Source: Clostridium yunnanense (GTDB lineage: Bacteria > Bacillota > Clostridia > Clostridiales > Clostridiaceae). From it: a stretch of 64,000 nt of DNA. The DNA lies in assembly GCF_016595795.1 (NCBI RefSeq), contig NZ_JAENHN010000037.1:1-64000 (forward strand), written 5' to 3'. A model generated the notes under the pieces. It searched no databases, was not told where the DNA came from, and saw only the letters and a program-made list of their open reading frames with translations. Shown in pieces: positions 1-8,667 of the stretch (position 1 is its first letter; every line of letters begins with the position of its first letter). Position numbers and translations under genes: made by a program.

Positions 1-1
1 A

Positions 2-280
2 GATAGATATATAAAGTTAGTAGCAATGAAACATAATAGAAATAAATCTATTAAGGTAGAGACCGAATATAGAATAAAATATCTTTGGCCAAATCTAAAG
101 AAATGGCTATCAATCTTCCATGGGGTGGCTTCAAAGTACCTGCAAAGATACCTTAGTTTTTTCATAATCATGAACTTGGATAAGGTTATTGATTATATGG
201 ACTTGATATACGTTAGATTATTTCAAGGAAATAGATTTATAAAAACTGATGAGATAAGAATTAGGAGTTCACTTTTTTAA
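2..280 (+). pseudogene. C-terminal remnant of an ISXO2/IS1595-like transposase (cut by window edge)
   Basis: The reading frame is open from the first bases of the window to a TAA at 278-280, so it is either a fragment or the tail of a gene that starts outside. The stretch WPNLKKWLSIFHGVASKYLQ (frame +2) resembles the C-terminal end of the ISXO2-like DDE transposase domain, where a W..LK..... HGVS.KYLQ.Y pattern is usual. No other transposase motif is visible because the rest would lie upstream. After the stop, the sequence is non-coding AT-rich DNA. Identification rests on this short pattern only. Confidence 0.45.
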
Positions 281-876
281 AAATATAAAATTAACACTGG
301 GTTTGTCCGTTTTTTTGTATGAATATTTACCAACATTTAATTAATATATAGCTATATAAGGAAAAAACATAATGTAAGTGTATAGCTTAGTAAAAAATAG
401 TAGTGTGGTTATTTCAAAATATACTATTATAAATGTTCTGCTAATTTACTACATTTAATAGATTAAAGTATATTTACCTCAATATTTTTATGAGTAAAAC
501 TTATTAGACCTTTTATATAAAAATAAAAAAACAAGTACCTATTTATTATAAGCACTTGCTTTTCACATGATTTTTAATAGAAGTTAAATCTATAAGATTT
601 ATTAGGTATACAGTTCATTCTACTTAGGGTTCGTAGCGGAAAATGTGTTTAATCTCGAATGAACCGTATACTTTATATAAATTATAATCTCTTATTATTA
701 AAACTAAGTTAATGGTCCTTGTGGGTAATAAGGAAGAAACTTAAAGATAAGCTCTATTGTACTATAGAAGTAGGTGGATTTTTAATAATTTTAAGTATTA
801 TATACTGAGCTTATCTATAAAATTGTAGTTTTAAACAATAGTTGATTAAATTATATACATTATATTATTTAAATCA
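281..876. other. Intergenic region with inverted repeats
   Basis: No convincing gene. It holds a hairpin at about 530-558 (CAAGT/ACTTG arms, A-run on the + strand, so a possible minus-strand terminator), an imperfect inverted repeat with 15-bp arms at 606-620 and 657-671, and a perfect 10-bp inverted repeat (AGATAAGCTC, 745-754 with 807-816) just downstream of the symporter gene. Confidence 0.5.
606..671. repeat. Imperfect inverted repeat, 15-bp arms
   Basis: Arms GTATACAGTTCATTC (606-620) and GAATGAACCGTATAC (657-671) pair with one mismatch around a 36-bp loop. It lies near the transposase remnant and could be a small mobile-element relic or a structured transcript end. Function unknown. 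Confidence 0.5.
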
Positions 877-2232
877 TTATGCTTTACTTGATTCGTACTT
901 TCCAGCTTGAAGATCAGTAACGATTTCTTTGTACTTCTTATCTGATAATCCGTACAATACTCCAAGTACTATTGCAGCTATTATTAAAGCTATACAAGGG
1001 TATAACATTAATAATCCCTTCATTCCTAATAATGTTTGAGCTGATTGTTTTACGTTTGGAACATAACCGATTAATGCTAATCCAAAACCTGAAAGAGATC
1101 CAGCTATAGCTTGAGCTATCTTTCTTGAGAAGTTAAATGCTGAGTAAGTTATACCTTCTCTTCTTTCACCTGTATGCCATTCACCGTAGTCTATAACGTC
1201 TGAAACAAATGCCCATGTAACACCGTTTGGTAGTGCTATTCCTATAAATGATATAGCCATTAATATTGTGAATGGAACTATATGAACTGGTAGTATAAAG
1301 TTTAATCCATCAGCTATGAAAGCCATTGAAAATCCTAGTATTGCTGTTTTCTTCTTTCCTAATTTCTTTACTAATGTAGGTATGAAAAGTATTGCAATTA
1401 TTGAACTACCTATTGTAAAGAAGTTTGTTCTTGCTAAAAGTGCTGCATTTCCAAGGTAGTATTGACAGAAGTATACCATCATTGCAGTTTTAATGTTATA
1501 TGCTGATATTGAGAATACAGTCATAAGAATTAATGTTAAAAGTGGTTTATTTGTAAATACTGCTGTAGCAAAATCCTTTGGTCTTATCTTTTCAGCTGTT
1601 CTCTTAACTTGCACAACTTCTTTTGTATTCTTGAAAGTTACGAAGAAAGATATTACACCTACTAAAGACATTATACCTGCTGCTATTGGGAAACCTACTT
1701 TTGTATTAGAAAAAGAGGTTACTATTGGCATAAATACTACACCTGTGATTAATAGAGCTGCAACTGAACCCGCTTGTCTAAAGGAAGCTAGATTAGCTCT
1801 ATCTTGAACATCTTGGGTCATAACTGAAGCTAATGAACCGTAAGGAACATTAGTAAATGAATATAGAAGTCCCCATATCATGTATGTAGCGTATCCATAT
1901 ATTAATCTCTGATGAGCAGTTGCACCCATTGGTGTTGTAAATGTTATTACAGTAAGTATTGCAAGTAGTATACTTGAAAAGAACATTACTGGTTTGAATC
2001 TTCCATTTTTACCTATGTTCTTTCTTGAATCTATAGCTATACCTGCTATTGGATCCATGAATGCATCAAATACTTTTGTGAATAAGAATATTCCTCCTGC
2101 TGCAGCTGATGCTATTCCACAAACGTCTGTGTAGAACTTTAGCAAGTACGCTTGACCTAAGTCGAACATAAAGCCATTACCAAAATCGCCTAGACCGTAT
2201 GAAATTTTTTCTTTCAACGTTAATTTACTCAT
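877..2232 (-). CDS. GPH-family sugar/hexuronide:cation symporter
   Basis: A 451-aa polytopic membrane protein of the glycoside-pentoside-hexuronide:cation symporter (MelB/UidB) family, within the MFS fold. The N-terminus KEKISYGLGDFGNGFMFDL and the following LLKFYTDVCGI...FDAFMDPIAG segment are the family signature, with the conserved Asp residues of the cation site. About twelve hydrophobic segments follow. RBS AGAGGT lies a few bases before the ATG. It is downstream of uxaC on the same strand (331-bp gap), so the likely substrate is glucuronate, galacturonate or a glucuronide; the substrate itself cannot be read from sequence. Family call firm, substrate inferred. Confidence 0.85.
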   Translation of the reverse strand: MSKLTLKEKISYGLGDFGNGFMFDLGQAYLLKFYTDVCGIASAAAGGIFLFTKVFDAFMDPIAGIAIDSRKNIGKNGRFKPVMFFSSILLAILTVITFTTPMGATAHQRLIYGYATYMIWGLLYSFTNVPYGSLASVMTQDVQDRANLASFRQAGSVAALLITGVVFMPIVTSFSNTKVGFPIAAGIMSLVGVISFFVTFKNTKEVVQVKRTAEKIRPKDFATAVFTNKPLLTLILMTVFSISAYNIKTAMMVYFCQYYLGNAALLARTNFFTIGSSIIAILFIPTLVKKLGKKKTAILGFSMAFIADGLNFILPVHIVPFTILMAISFIGIALPNGVTWAFVSDVIDYGEWHTGERREGITYSAFNFSRKIAQAIAGSLSGFGLALIGYVPNVKQSAQTLLGMKGLLMLYPCIALIIAAIVLGVLYGLSDKKYKEIVTDLQAGKYESSKA

Positions 2233-2402
2233 ACTAGTTACCTCTTTCTTAATATTATTATTTAAATGAATTTTATAAATACCTTTTGATTTAATTACTT
2301 AAAAATTTTTGAGTAATTTTTATAAACAGTTTTGCTAACCTGATATTATTTGAAAGTTTATTGGTTTAATCTATATTTGGTTTATATTGTTTATAAGTTT
2401 TT

Positions 2403-2416
2403 CAATAACGTTTACA
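2403..2416. promoter_or_regulatory. Candidate cre (CcpA) site upstream of the GPH symporter
   Basis: On the minus strand the sequence TGTAAACGTTATTG matches the cre consensus TGWAARCGYTWWCW at 12 of 14 positions. It lies about 170 bp before the symporter start, in the 331-bp gap after uxaC. CcpA control is an inference. Confidence 0.35.
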
Positions 2417-2494
2417 CCAAAGTTTATTTTACATCCTTGTTGTAAAACTTTGCATTATTGTTTTAATAAGTGTACATATAGTGTATATATTGTG

Positions 2495-2536
2495 GTTAAC
2501 GCATGCAATAATATTTTCTTTTTTGCACACGTTAAC
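2495..2536. promoter_or_regulatory. Inverted repeat, candidate operator between uxaC and symporter
   Basis: Arms GTTAACGCATGCAA (2495-2508) and TTGCACACGTTAAC (2523-2536) match at 12 of 14 positions around a 14-bp spacer. It could be a regulator site for the symporter or a weak hairpin after uxaC. There is no T-run, so a terminator is less likely. Confidence 0.35.
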
Positions 2537-2563
2537 AATTTTATGCAAATTTTAATACTTATT

Positions 2564-3964
2564 TTATAAGTTAAAGTACTGTTTAGCATTTCTATATGAT
2601 ATATCTTGAACTATGCTTCCTAAAAGTTCTATATTATTTGGAACTTCACCATTTTCAACCCATTCACCAATAAGATTACATACTATTCTTCTGAAATACT
2701 CATGTCTTGGGTATGATAAGAAACTTCTTGAATCAGTAAGCATTCCAACAAATCTACTTAAAAGGCCTAAATTAGCTAATGCTTTCATTTGTTGAGTCAT
2801 TCCATCTATACTATCATTAAACCACCAGCCAGAACCAAATTGTATCTTCCCTGGTACTCCGCCTCCTTGGAAGTTTCCAAGCATTGTTCCAAGAACATAG
2901 TTATCCTTTGGATTTAACGTATATAATATAGTTTTTGGAAGTAAGTCTTCTCTATTTAATGAATCTAGAAATCTTGATAGTGCTTCTGCTACTTGTCCAT
3001 CATTGATTGAATCAAATCCAGTATCTGCCCCTAATTTATTAAACATTCTTGTATTATTATTTCTAAGAGCTCCGATATGAAGTTGCATTGCCCATCCTAA
3101 TTTATGATAGATCTTAGCTACAAAACCTAATGTAAAAGTTTTATACTTTTTCTCTTCTTCAAAACTAACAGCTTCACCTTTTAGTGCCTTTGCAAATATT
3201 TCTGCAGCTTCTTCTTTAGTTGAATCTGCATATACTACTGTATCTAAAGCATGATCTGATACTCTGCATCCAACTGAGTGGAAGAATTCAACTCTTGATT
3301 CAAAAGCTTTTAAAAACGCTTCATAATCATTTATTTCTTTACCTGATACTTCTTCTAACTTCTTAACCCATGGTAAGAATGTAGCTCTATTTATTTCTAT
3401 TCCTTTATCTGGTCTAAAAGTTGGTAAAACTTTTACGTCAAAGTCTTTAATTTCTTTAAGCTTTATATGATACTCAAGTGAATCAACTGGATCATCAGTT
3501 GTACATATTGCTTCTACATTAGACTTTTTAATTAAATCTCTTGCTGCAAAATCACCTGCATTTAGTATCTCATTAGCCTTGTCCCATATCTGAGGAGCAG
3601 TTTTTTCATTTAAAGGCTCATAGATTCCAAAGAATCTTTGAAGCTCTAAGTGAGTCCAATGATAAAGTGGATTTCCTATAGCAACCTGCAAGGTCTTTGC
3701 CCATGCTAAAAATTTATCATAGTCACTTGCATCTCCAGTTATAGTATTTTCATCTACTCCATTACTTCTCATTGCTCTCCACTTGTAATGATCCCCGTAT
3801 AACCAAACTTCAGTTATATTTTTAAATCTTTTATTCTCATAAATTTCCTTAGGGTTTAAATGACAGTGATAGTCAATAATTGGCATACTTTTTGAATAAT
3901 CATGGAATAATTTCACTGCTGTTTCATTTGATAATAGAAAATTCTCATCCATAAATTTTTTCAT
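2564..3964 (-). CDS. uxaC: Glucuronate (uronate) isomerase
   Basis: A 466-aa uronate isomerase (amidohydrolase superfamily). It converts D-glucuronate to D-fructuronate, or D-galacturonate to D-tagaturonate, the first step of hexuronate breakdown in the cytoplasm. Seen: N-terminal MDENFLLSNETAVKLFHDYS, the metal-site motif DYHCHLNP at residues 31-38, and the family segments WKWRAMRSNG-like, CTTDDPVDSLEYH and LTDSRSFLSYPRHEYFRR. Length fits the family. A start 21 bp upstream is possible, but the chosen ATG has the RBS AAGGTGAT just before it. It is probably regulated by a LacI-type repressor through the two palindromes around its promoter. No kdg, uxaB or uxuA gene is next to it in this window. 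Confidence 0.95.
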   Translation of the reverse strand: MKKFMDENFLLSNETAVKLFHDYSKSMPIIDYHCHLNPKEIYENKRFKNITEVWLYGDHYKWRAMRSNGVDENTITGDASDYDKFLAWAKTLQVAIGNPLYHWTHLELQRFFGIYEPLNEKTAPQIWDKANEILNAGDFAARDLIKKSNVEAICTTDDPVDSLEYHIKLKEIKDFDVKVLPTFRPDKGIEINRATFLPWVKKLEEVSGKEINDYEAFLKAFESRVEFFHSVGCRVSDHALDTVVYADSTKEEAAEIFAKALKGEAVSFEEEKKYKTFTLGFVAKIYHKLGWAMQLHIGALRNNNTRMFNKLGADTGFDSINDGQVAEALSRFLDSLNREDLLPKTILYTLNPKDNYVLGTMLGNFQGGGVPGKIQFGSGWWFNDSIDGMTQQMKALANLGLLSRFVGMLTDSRSFLSYPRHEYFRRIVCNLIGEWVENGEVPNNIELLGSIVQDISYRNAKQYFNL

Positions 3965-3999
3965 AATAATCACCTTACTTTTCATTTAACTTTTATGTA

Positions 4000-4015
4000 T
4001 TGTTCACGTGAACAA
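4000..4015. promoter_or_regulatory. Operator 1 (LacI-type palindrome) of uxaC
   Basis: A perfect 16-bp palindrome, TTGTTCACGTGAACAA, identical to the copy at 4066-4081. It sits just downstream of the inferred transcription start and so could block transcription. The central CG and symmetric form are typical of LacI-family operators; the cognate repressor is not in the window. Confidence 0.75.
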
Positions 4016-4029
4016 TCACTTACAATGTT

Positions 4030-4058
4030 ATTATAATCGTTTTCTTAAAAGAATACAA
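4030..4058 (-). promoter_or_regulatory. Promoter of uxaC
   Basis: On the minus strand a -35 TTGTAT (4053-4058) and a perfect -10 TATAAT (4030-4035) are 17 bp apart, lying between the two operators. This is a textbook vegetative promoter. Confidence 0.75.
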
Positions 4059-4065
4059 TAGTAAA

Positions 4066-4081
4066 TTGTTCACGTGAACAA
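4066..4081. promoter_or_regulatory. Operator 2 (LacI-type palindrome) of uxaC
   Basis: Second exact copy of TTGTTCACGTGAACAA, 7 bp upstream of the -35 box. Its centre is 66 bp from that of operator 1, so looping or cooperative binding over the promoter is possible. Confidence 0.75.
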
Positions 4082-4558
4082 AATTTTTGTGAAATTATTC
4101 ACTATTTTTTATAGATGCATTTATTAGTATTAGTTTGTATGGTTTAAGGTACTTTTTAACGCTTCTCCTTTATACATTTATGTAAAAAACTAACTACCCA
4201 CCCCTTCTTCAGTGAGCTTTTTTATCGCATCTGCCTTTCCGAATGTATATGAGGAAAATTTGGCAGGCCATATAACTTTTACTTTTTTACTGTGTTTATA
4301 TAACTTCTAACACAATTGAAATATATAAGTTTAAATATATTTAAAGTTTCACAGTTTTTAACAGTAAAAAAGTAGGTATGCAATACATACCTACCAACTT
4401 AAATATATGCACCATGATACTGAGCTCAAATTTCTAAATCTCTTATTAAACTCAATAAAAAGCTATAGAACTCGTTAATGATTTGATTGATGCATTTCTT
4501 ATTTATCGACTCCACTACTATTCCATGTTATTTCTTAAAAGCTAACTTTCCATGCCTA
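4082..4558. other. Intergenic region between uxaC and the SASP-like gene
   Basis: No complete gene. On the minus strand a short open segment ending at a TAG (4194-4196) reads KVIWPAKFSSYTFGKADAIK followed by KLTEEGVGS; it has coding-like composition but no start codon or homologue that I can name. A hairpin terminator lies at 4366-4394. The rest is AT-rich. Confidence 0.4.
4366..4394 (-). terminator. Terminator downstream of the SASP-like gene
   Basis: GTAGGTATG (4372-4380) pairs perfectly with CATACCTAC (4386-4394) over a 5-nt loop. On the minus strand the stem is followed by a run of six T, giving an intrinsic terminator. Confidence 0.6.
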
Positions 4559-4837
4559 TTACTTACCTTTATTTTGTCTAGATTGTTCATTTAATTTCTT
4601 TGCTTCCTCTACACCACTGCTCATTGAGCCTGAAGCTCCTGAACTAAGTGATGAGCTTCCACTAGCTGAACTTGACATGCTTCCTTGTCTAGACTGAGCA
4701 TTTAATTGTTTTGTTTCTTCAATTTCTGAGCTGTTAGCATTTGTATTGCCAGCAGAACTAGTCATTCCACCTTGCCCTTGTCTTGATTGTTGATTTAACT
4801 TTTTAGTCTCTTGTACCCCATTCTTATTAGTAATCAT
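4559..4837 (-). CDS. Small gamma-type SASP-like spore protein with three repeats
   Basis: A 92-aa very polar protein without hydrophobic segments. It contains three copies of one motif: VQETKKLNQQSRQ (8-20), IEETKQLNAQSRQ (39-51) and VEEAKKLNEQSRQ (76-88). They are joined by linkers rich in Ser, Gly and Ala. The pattern of QQS/NQQS-rich repeats and low-complexity linkers resembles gamma-type small acid-soluble spore proteins (SspE), which serve as an amino-acid reserve broken down in germination. RBS AGGAG lies before the ATG. The match is by repeat style, not by strong identity; an unrelated repetitive spore or coat protein remains possible. Monocistronic, with its own terminator. Confidence 0.55.
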   Translation of the reverse strand: MITNKNGVQETKKLNQQSRQGQGGMTSSAGNTNANSSEIEETKQLNAQSRQGSMSSSASGSSSLSSGASGSMSSGVEEAKKLNEQSRQNKGK

Positions 4838-5006
4838 GATTTTAGTCTCCTCTTCTACTCATAATTTATTAGTAAGTACAATAATCTTATTAAGGTCATA
4901 ATCACCTTTTTATTTAACTTACGAATTATATCTTGTGTATTTCTTTCTTAGTTATCACAAGTAAATGGAGCTATAATTGGTTTATTAATGGGAATGGATA
5001 TTTTTT

Positions 5007-6683
5007 TTAAGTTACTTTGAAATTCCTAACTAACTTTTTTAAGTCCCCTGTTAGCTCTGTTAATTCACTGATTGAAGTAGATATATTTTGTATATTAGCT
5101 GTATTTTCTTCTGATGCTGCCATAACTTCTTCAGTGAAAGTAGAAGAATTTTCTACTATTGCTAATATACTTCTTATATATTGCTTTATTTTTTTTGATA
5201 CATCATTTATATCACGAGAAAAACTAGTGACTTGATTTACATATTTTAATATACCTTCTGTATTAGACACTATTCCACTAAATCTTGAAGCAGCTTCACT
5301 AACTATCGTTACTCCATCTTCTATATATTTTGTACCGTTTCCTATATATAGTGTTATTTCACTTATTTGATTTTGAATTTCTTTTACCACTTCTGTTATT
5401 AATTTCGCTGATGAATTTGACTGTTCAGCTAATTTTCTTATTTCATCTGATACAACGCTAAATCCTCTTCCTGACTCTCCAGCTCTTGCAGCTTCAATTG
5501 CAGCATTAAGCGCTAATAGATTAGTTTGATCTGATATTTGAGTAATTGCATCGACAATTTGATTAATCTTAATTGAGTTAATCTCTAACTCACCTATCTT
5601 TTCTACATTCTTCTTATTAAACTCATATATAGCAGACATATTATTTTCTATATTATCCATTGACCTAACGCCTAATTCACTCATCTCTTTAGACTGCTTA
5701 GTCATGTTCGAAGTTTCCTCCAATTTAGTAACTGCTTTTTCAATATCACTATCAAGGGATCCTATAAAACTAGAAACCTTATTTATCTCACTAAGCTGTG
5801 TTGAAGCTCCAACAGATATTTCCTCTATTGAAGATGCAACTTGTTCGCTAGTACTACTTGTCATATAAGAAGCATCTTTTATTTCATTTGAAAAGTTATT
5901 TACTTTATTTGATGTGTACTCTATCTTACTTATTATATCTTTCATACTTTGTACACTAATCTCAAAAGCATATGCTAACCTTCCTATCTCATCTTTGCGT
6001 CCACTAATACCACTATTTTTACTTAAATCTCCTTTAGCAATATCATCTGCATAGGATACCAATTTTTCTAACGGATTAATAATTTGTTTTGATAGAATAA
6101 ACACAAAAATCATTAATGCTATACCACTTGTAATAAGCATATATAATGAAATATTATTTTGAAAAGCTGTTTTATCAAGAGAGTTTACGATTCCATTATC
6201 CTGTTCCTCACTTAATTTGTTTGTCAATTTTAATATTTTACTTGATGCATCATCAAATTTAGGCATAAACTTGTTACCAGCTTCAGTGCCTTCCTTCATA
6301 TAGATATTAGCCATCTCTGTTCCTGTTTTATAATAGTCGTCAAAGGCAACTAATATTTCATCAATTTCTTTTTGCTTACTAGGTTCTAAAGTTTCTAATT
6401 GTTTTGCTGCTTTAATAAATTCCGTTGCATGCACATCTGCTTCTTTGATTCCATCATCTAATCCATCTAACCCTCTAGTGGCACTTATATCTGAAAGATA
6501 CTGCCATACTTCAATTAAACTTTGAGACATAGTATTTGAAAGTTTATATGTTGGAAAAGTACTATTTTTTACATCTTGTATATCTTTATCTCCTTTAAAA
6601 GATAAAAAAACATTAGTAAAAACCATGATTGTAATAAGAATAATTATAATTGCAAATTTTCCTTTAATAGTTTTAAACCCCAT
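5007..6683 (-). CDS. Methyl-accepting chemotaxis protein, membrane-bound
   Basis: A 558-aa chemoreceptor. Order: TM1 (about 9-29), an extracellular helical domain of about 145 residues that resembles a four-helix-bundle (4HB_MCP) sensor, TM2 (about 177-198), HAMP (about 199-252), and a cytoplasmic signalling coiled coil (about 260-558). The hairpin tip is typical: [20 protein letters not shown] near residues 386-405. It would control CheA through CheW; its ligand is unknown. RBS GGGAGG before the ATG. The 5' leader carries a c-di-GMP-II riboswitch and terminator, so synthesis is probably tied to c-di-GMP level. No C-terminal methylation-enzyme docking pentapeptide is seen. Confidence 0.95.
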   Translation of the reverse strand: MGFKTIKGKFAIIIILITIMVFTNVFLSFKGDKDIQDVKNSTFPTYKLSNTMSQSLIEVWQYLSDISATRGLDGLDDGIKEADVHATEFIKAAKQLETLEPSKQKEIDEILVAFDDYYKTGTEMANIYMKEGTEAGNKFMPKFDDASSKILKLTNKLSEEQDNGIVNSLDKTAFQNNISLYMLITSGIALMIFVFILSKQIINPLEKLVSYADDIAKGDLSKNSGISGRKDEIGRLAYAFEISVQSMKDIISKIEYTSNKVNNFSNEIKDASYMTSSTSEQVASSIEEISVGASTQLSEINKVSSFIGSLDSDIEKAVTKLEETSNMTKQSKEMSELGVRSMDNIENNMSAIYEFNKKNVEKIGELEINSIKINQIVDAITQISDQTNLLALNAAIEAARAGESGRGFSVVSDEIRKLAEQSNSSAKLITEVVKEIQNQISEITLYIGNGTKYIEDGVTIVSEAASRFSGIVSNTEGILKYVNQVTSFSRDINDVSKKIKQYIRSILAIVENSSTFTEEVMAASEENTANIQNISTSISELTELTGDLKKLVRNFKVT

Positions 6684-6724
6684 CGCTTTAGCCTCCCTAT
6701 TGTGTTTTAAGAATTGAAAACAGT

Positions 6725-6770
6725 AAAAAAGACCAATATAAAAGTAAATATAATTCTACTTTTATATTGG
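6725..6770 (-). terminator. Riboswitch-controlled terminator in the mcp leader
   Basis: On the minus strand CCAATATAAAAGTA (6770-6757) pairs perfectly with TACTTTTATATTGG (6746-6733), followed by a T-run at 6730-6725. It lies about 40 nt before the mcp start. Its 5' arm includes the 3' strand of riboswitch helix P1 (6764-6770), so the two structures exclude each other. Confidence 0.8.
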
Positions 6771-6838
6771 CCGGTTGCACTTCAAACTCCAAATTTCAAA
6801 GTGCCCAAATTTAAGAAATTCTTCATAGTCTCCAATAT
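6764..6838 (-). ncRNA. Cyclic di-GMP-II riboswitch aptamer
   Basis: The minus-strand leader of the mcp gene matches the c-di-GMP-II class. It has P1 ATATTGG (6838-6832) pairing with CCAATAT (6770-6764), the A-rich 5' segment ending TTAAATTTGGGCACTTTG, and the conserved 3' part AAGTGCAACCGGCC. In the C. acetobutylicum class II aptamer I recall the equivalents TTAAATTGGGCACTTG and TAGTGCAACCGACC. Helix GGGCACTT/AAGTGC is intact. Because the 3' P1 strand is also the 5' arm of the terminator, ligand binding should prevent termination, which predicts an ON switch. Class call is firm; direction of control is inferred. Confidence 0.88.
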
Positions 6839-7222
6839 GTTTAATATTAAATTTATTATTTATACCCATATGATATTATCACACACTTTTACACAATTCA
6901 ACATTTTTTGCAATATATTGATTTAATATTTATATAAATATAATAATTAATTTCAACATAATGCTTTAAAATAACCTTATCTATTACTTGGCTATGTTAA
7001 GGTTTGTACAAGATCTAGGTATAGCTATATTTGTTATATTTTTATCTACCATTACACTAACAATATCAATCCATATATATTGTAGTTCATAATTATCTAA
7101 TATTTATGTGATTTTTATATTTTATTTACTAACTTCTTAATAGCTCATCGATGGAATATGAAAAAGATCATATTAATTCTTTGGGAAGACTCATTAAAGT
7201 ATCACATGGCTAACTTATCAAT
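6839..7222. other. Intergenic region between the two chemoreceptor genes
   Basis: AT-rich, no convincing gene. It should contain the promoter of the riboswitch-led mcp transcript, but no clear -35/-10 pair stood out. Confidence 0.4.
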
Positions 7223-7247
7223 AAAAAAAGGTGCTTAACAGCACCTT
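7223..7247 (-). terminator. Terminator of the PocR chemoreceptor gene
   Basis: AAGGTGC (7228-7234) pairs with GCACCTT (7241-7247), loop of 6 nt, with seven T after the stem on the minus strand. It starts at the stop codon of the gene. Confidence 0.7.
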
Positions 7248-8286
7248 ATTTATTGGTCATTGTATTCAATTCATCAGCTAAAGTAGCTATTTCAGTTAAG
7301 CTAGCAGTAACTTCTTCCATTGCTGCTGACTGCTGTTCTGCATTTTCAAGAGTAGCGTTGGAAGTCTCCATTGTTCTATCTACAGATTGTTGTATCTTAC
7401 CTGTAAGATCCATTATCTTAAATGCTGTTTCCTTTGAGCTTTGAGATAGTTTTCTTATTTCTGTAGCCACCACTCCAAAACCTCTTCCTGCTTCACCAGC
7501 TCTTGCAGCTTCTATTGCAGCATTTAATCCAAGCATCTTTGTTTGATCCGCGATACTCTTTATTGAATCCAATATAGTATTTATCTCTATTGAAATATTT
7601 TTAACATTTGATATTTCATCATTTAGATTATGTTGATTATTTGCTACATTTGCAGAAGTTGCATTTAACTCTTCCATAGTAGCTGATATTTGGCTAAAGT
7701 TCTCTGAAAGTACTTGTGACATATTGCTTAGCACAAGTTGTTCATATCCAGCTCTTGATAATGAGTTAGCTACTATAAACAAAACTTCTGCTGCTGATTT
7801 TACGTTTTCCTCTTTAGTCATATAAACATTTCTTGCAGCATCAACATATTTATCTTGATTAACCCCTATTTCCAAAGCAGTTTCTCTAAAACTTTTTTCC
7901 TCTGGACTTGAAGTTAGAATCTGACCACCTAAAATCGTTCCTATTAGATGTCCATCTATCATTATTGGTGCCGCAAAGTCAATTAATCCAGCATGACATT
8001 TATAAATATAAGGTCTTCCTGTTCTAGCAGCTTCTTCTCCACCTTTTTTATGAGATTGAGCGCATCTACCCTCACCAGCACTAGTTGATTGTGTTAAATT
8101 AATACAAAAATTCGTATAAGAACTAGGCTTGGTCACAGGTGTTCCATTTCTGTCTACAGTTACACTAGCAATATTCATTCCTATAGCAAAATTATCTTGA
8201 AAGGTCTGCAATAGTTTAAGATCTATTACATCACTTATTTCTAAAGCTTCAAGATCTAATTCACCGTTATTTAATCTCTTAATCAT
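7246..8286 (-). CDS. Soluble PocR-domain chemoreceptor (MCP signalling domain)
   Basis: A 346-aa cytoplasmic receptor-like protein. Residues about 18-180 form a PocR ligand-binding domain, with the conserved cysteines in [17 protein letters not shown] and [14 protein letters not shown]. Residues about 185-346 form a shortened MCP signalling domain with the tip [20 protein letters not shown]. No membrane segment is seen. PocR domains sense small organic molecules in diol-utilisation regulators, but some are redox or metal sensors; the ligand here is unknown. The signalling coiled coil is short (one tip plus about 70 residues), as in other soluble PocR or GAF receptors. RBS GGAGGGG before the ATG. 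Confidence 0.88.
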   Translation of the reverse strand: MIKRLNNGELDLEALEISDVIDLKLLQTFQDNFAIGMNIASVTVDRNGTPVTKPSSYTNFCINLTQSTSAGEGRCAQSHKKGGEEAARTGRPYIYKCHAGLIDFAAPIMIDGHLIGTILGGQILTSSPEEKSFRETALEIGVNQDKYVDAARNVYMTKEENVKSAAEVLFIVANSLSRAGYEQLVLSNMSQVLSENFSQISATMEELNATSANVANNQHNLNDEISNVKNISIEINTILDSIKSIADQTKMLGLNAAIEAARAGEAGRGFGVVATEIRKLSQSSKETAFKIMDLTGKIQQSVDRTMETSNATLENAEQQSAAMEEVTASLTEIATLADELNTMTNK

Positions 8287-8597
8287 GTAAACCCCTCCAA
8301 TTAACTCCCCAAAATTTTATTTACCGCATTTTAAACTTTCCCCTAATATATTATCGTACATATTTATCGAATACTTATGTGTTTTTTGCATTTTATTAAT
8401 ATACTTTTCTATAAATATTCTATAATTTTTTTGGAAAAACTTCGTTTAATTGTATATACCTAATTTTGATATCTATTTCTTTATATTATAAAGGCTTCCT
8501 TTTATATTCAAATATCAATATCTTAGAGATCCTAATTTGGGGTTATGTTAAAAAATATTGTTGAGCTTATACTATTATTCTTAATTAATAAGGCAAA
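8287..8597. other. Intergenic region upstream of the PocR chemoreceptor
   Basis: No gene seen. The minus strand contains two CGATAA motifs (near 8353 and 8366) that recall a flagellar sigma-28 -10 box, but no properly spaced TAAA -35 was found. Confidence 0.3.
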
Positions 8598-8640
8598 AAG
8601 AGATTGCATGTAGAACCTATCGATCTTCATGCAACCTCTT
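8598..8640 (-). terminator. Terminator of the giant GH16 gene
   Basis: AAGAGATTGCATG (8598-8610) pairs with CATGCAACCTCTT (8628-8640) with one mismatch. On the minus strand a T-run follows. It lies 28 bp after the stop codon. Confidence 0.7.
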
Positions 8641-8667
8641 AATTACTTTAACTTACCTAAATGCTCC

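Noticed and set aside
2387-2569. 60-codon open frame on the + strand between uxaC and the symporter
   Set aside because: Low-complexity Phe/Ile/Cys translation in a regulatory region; no RBS.
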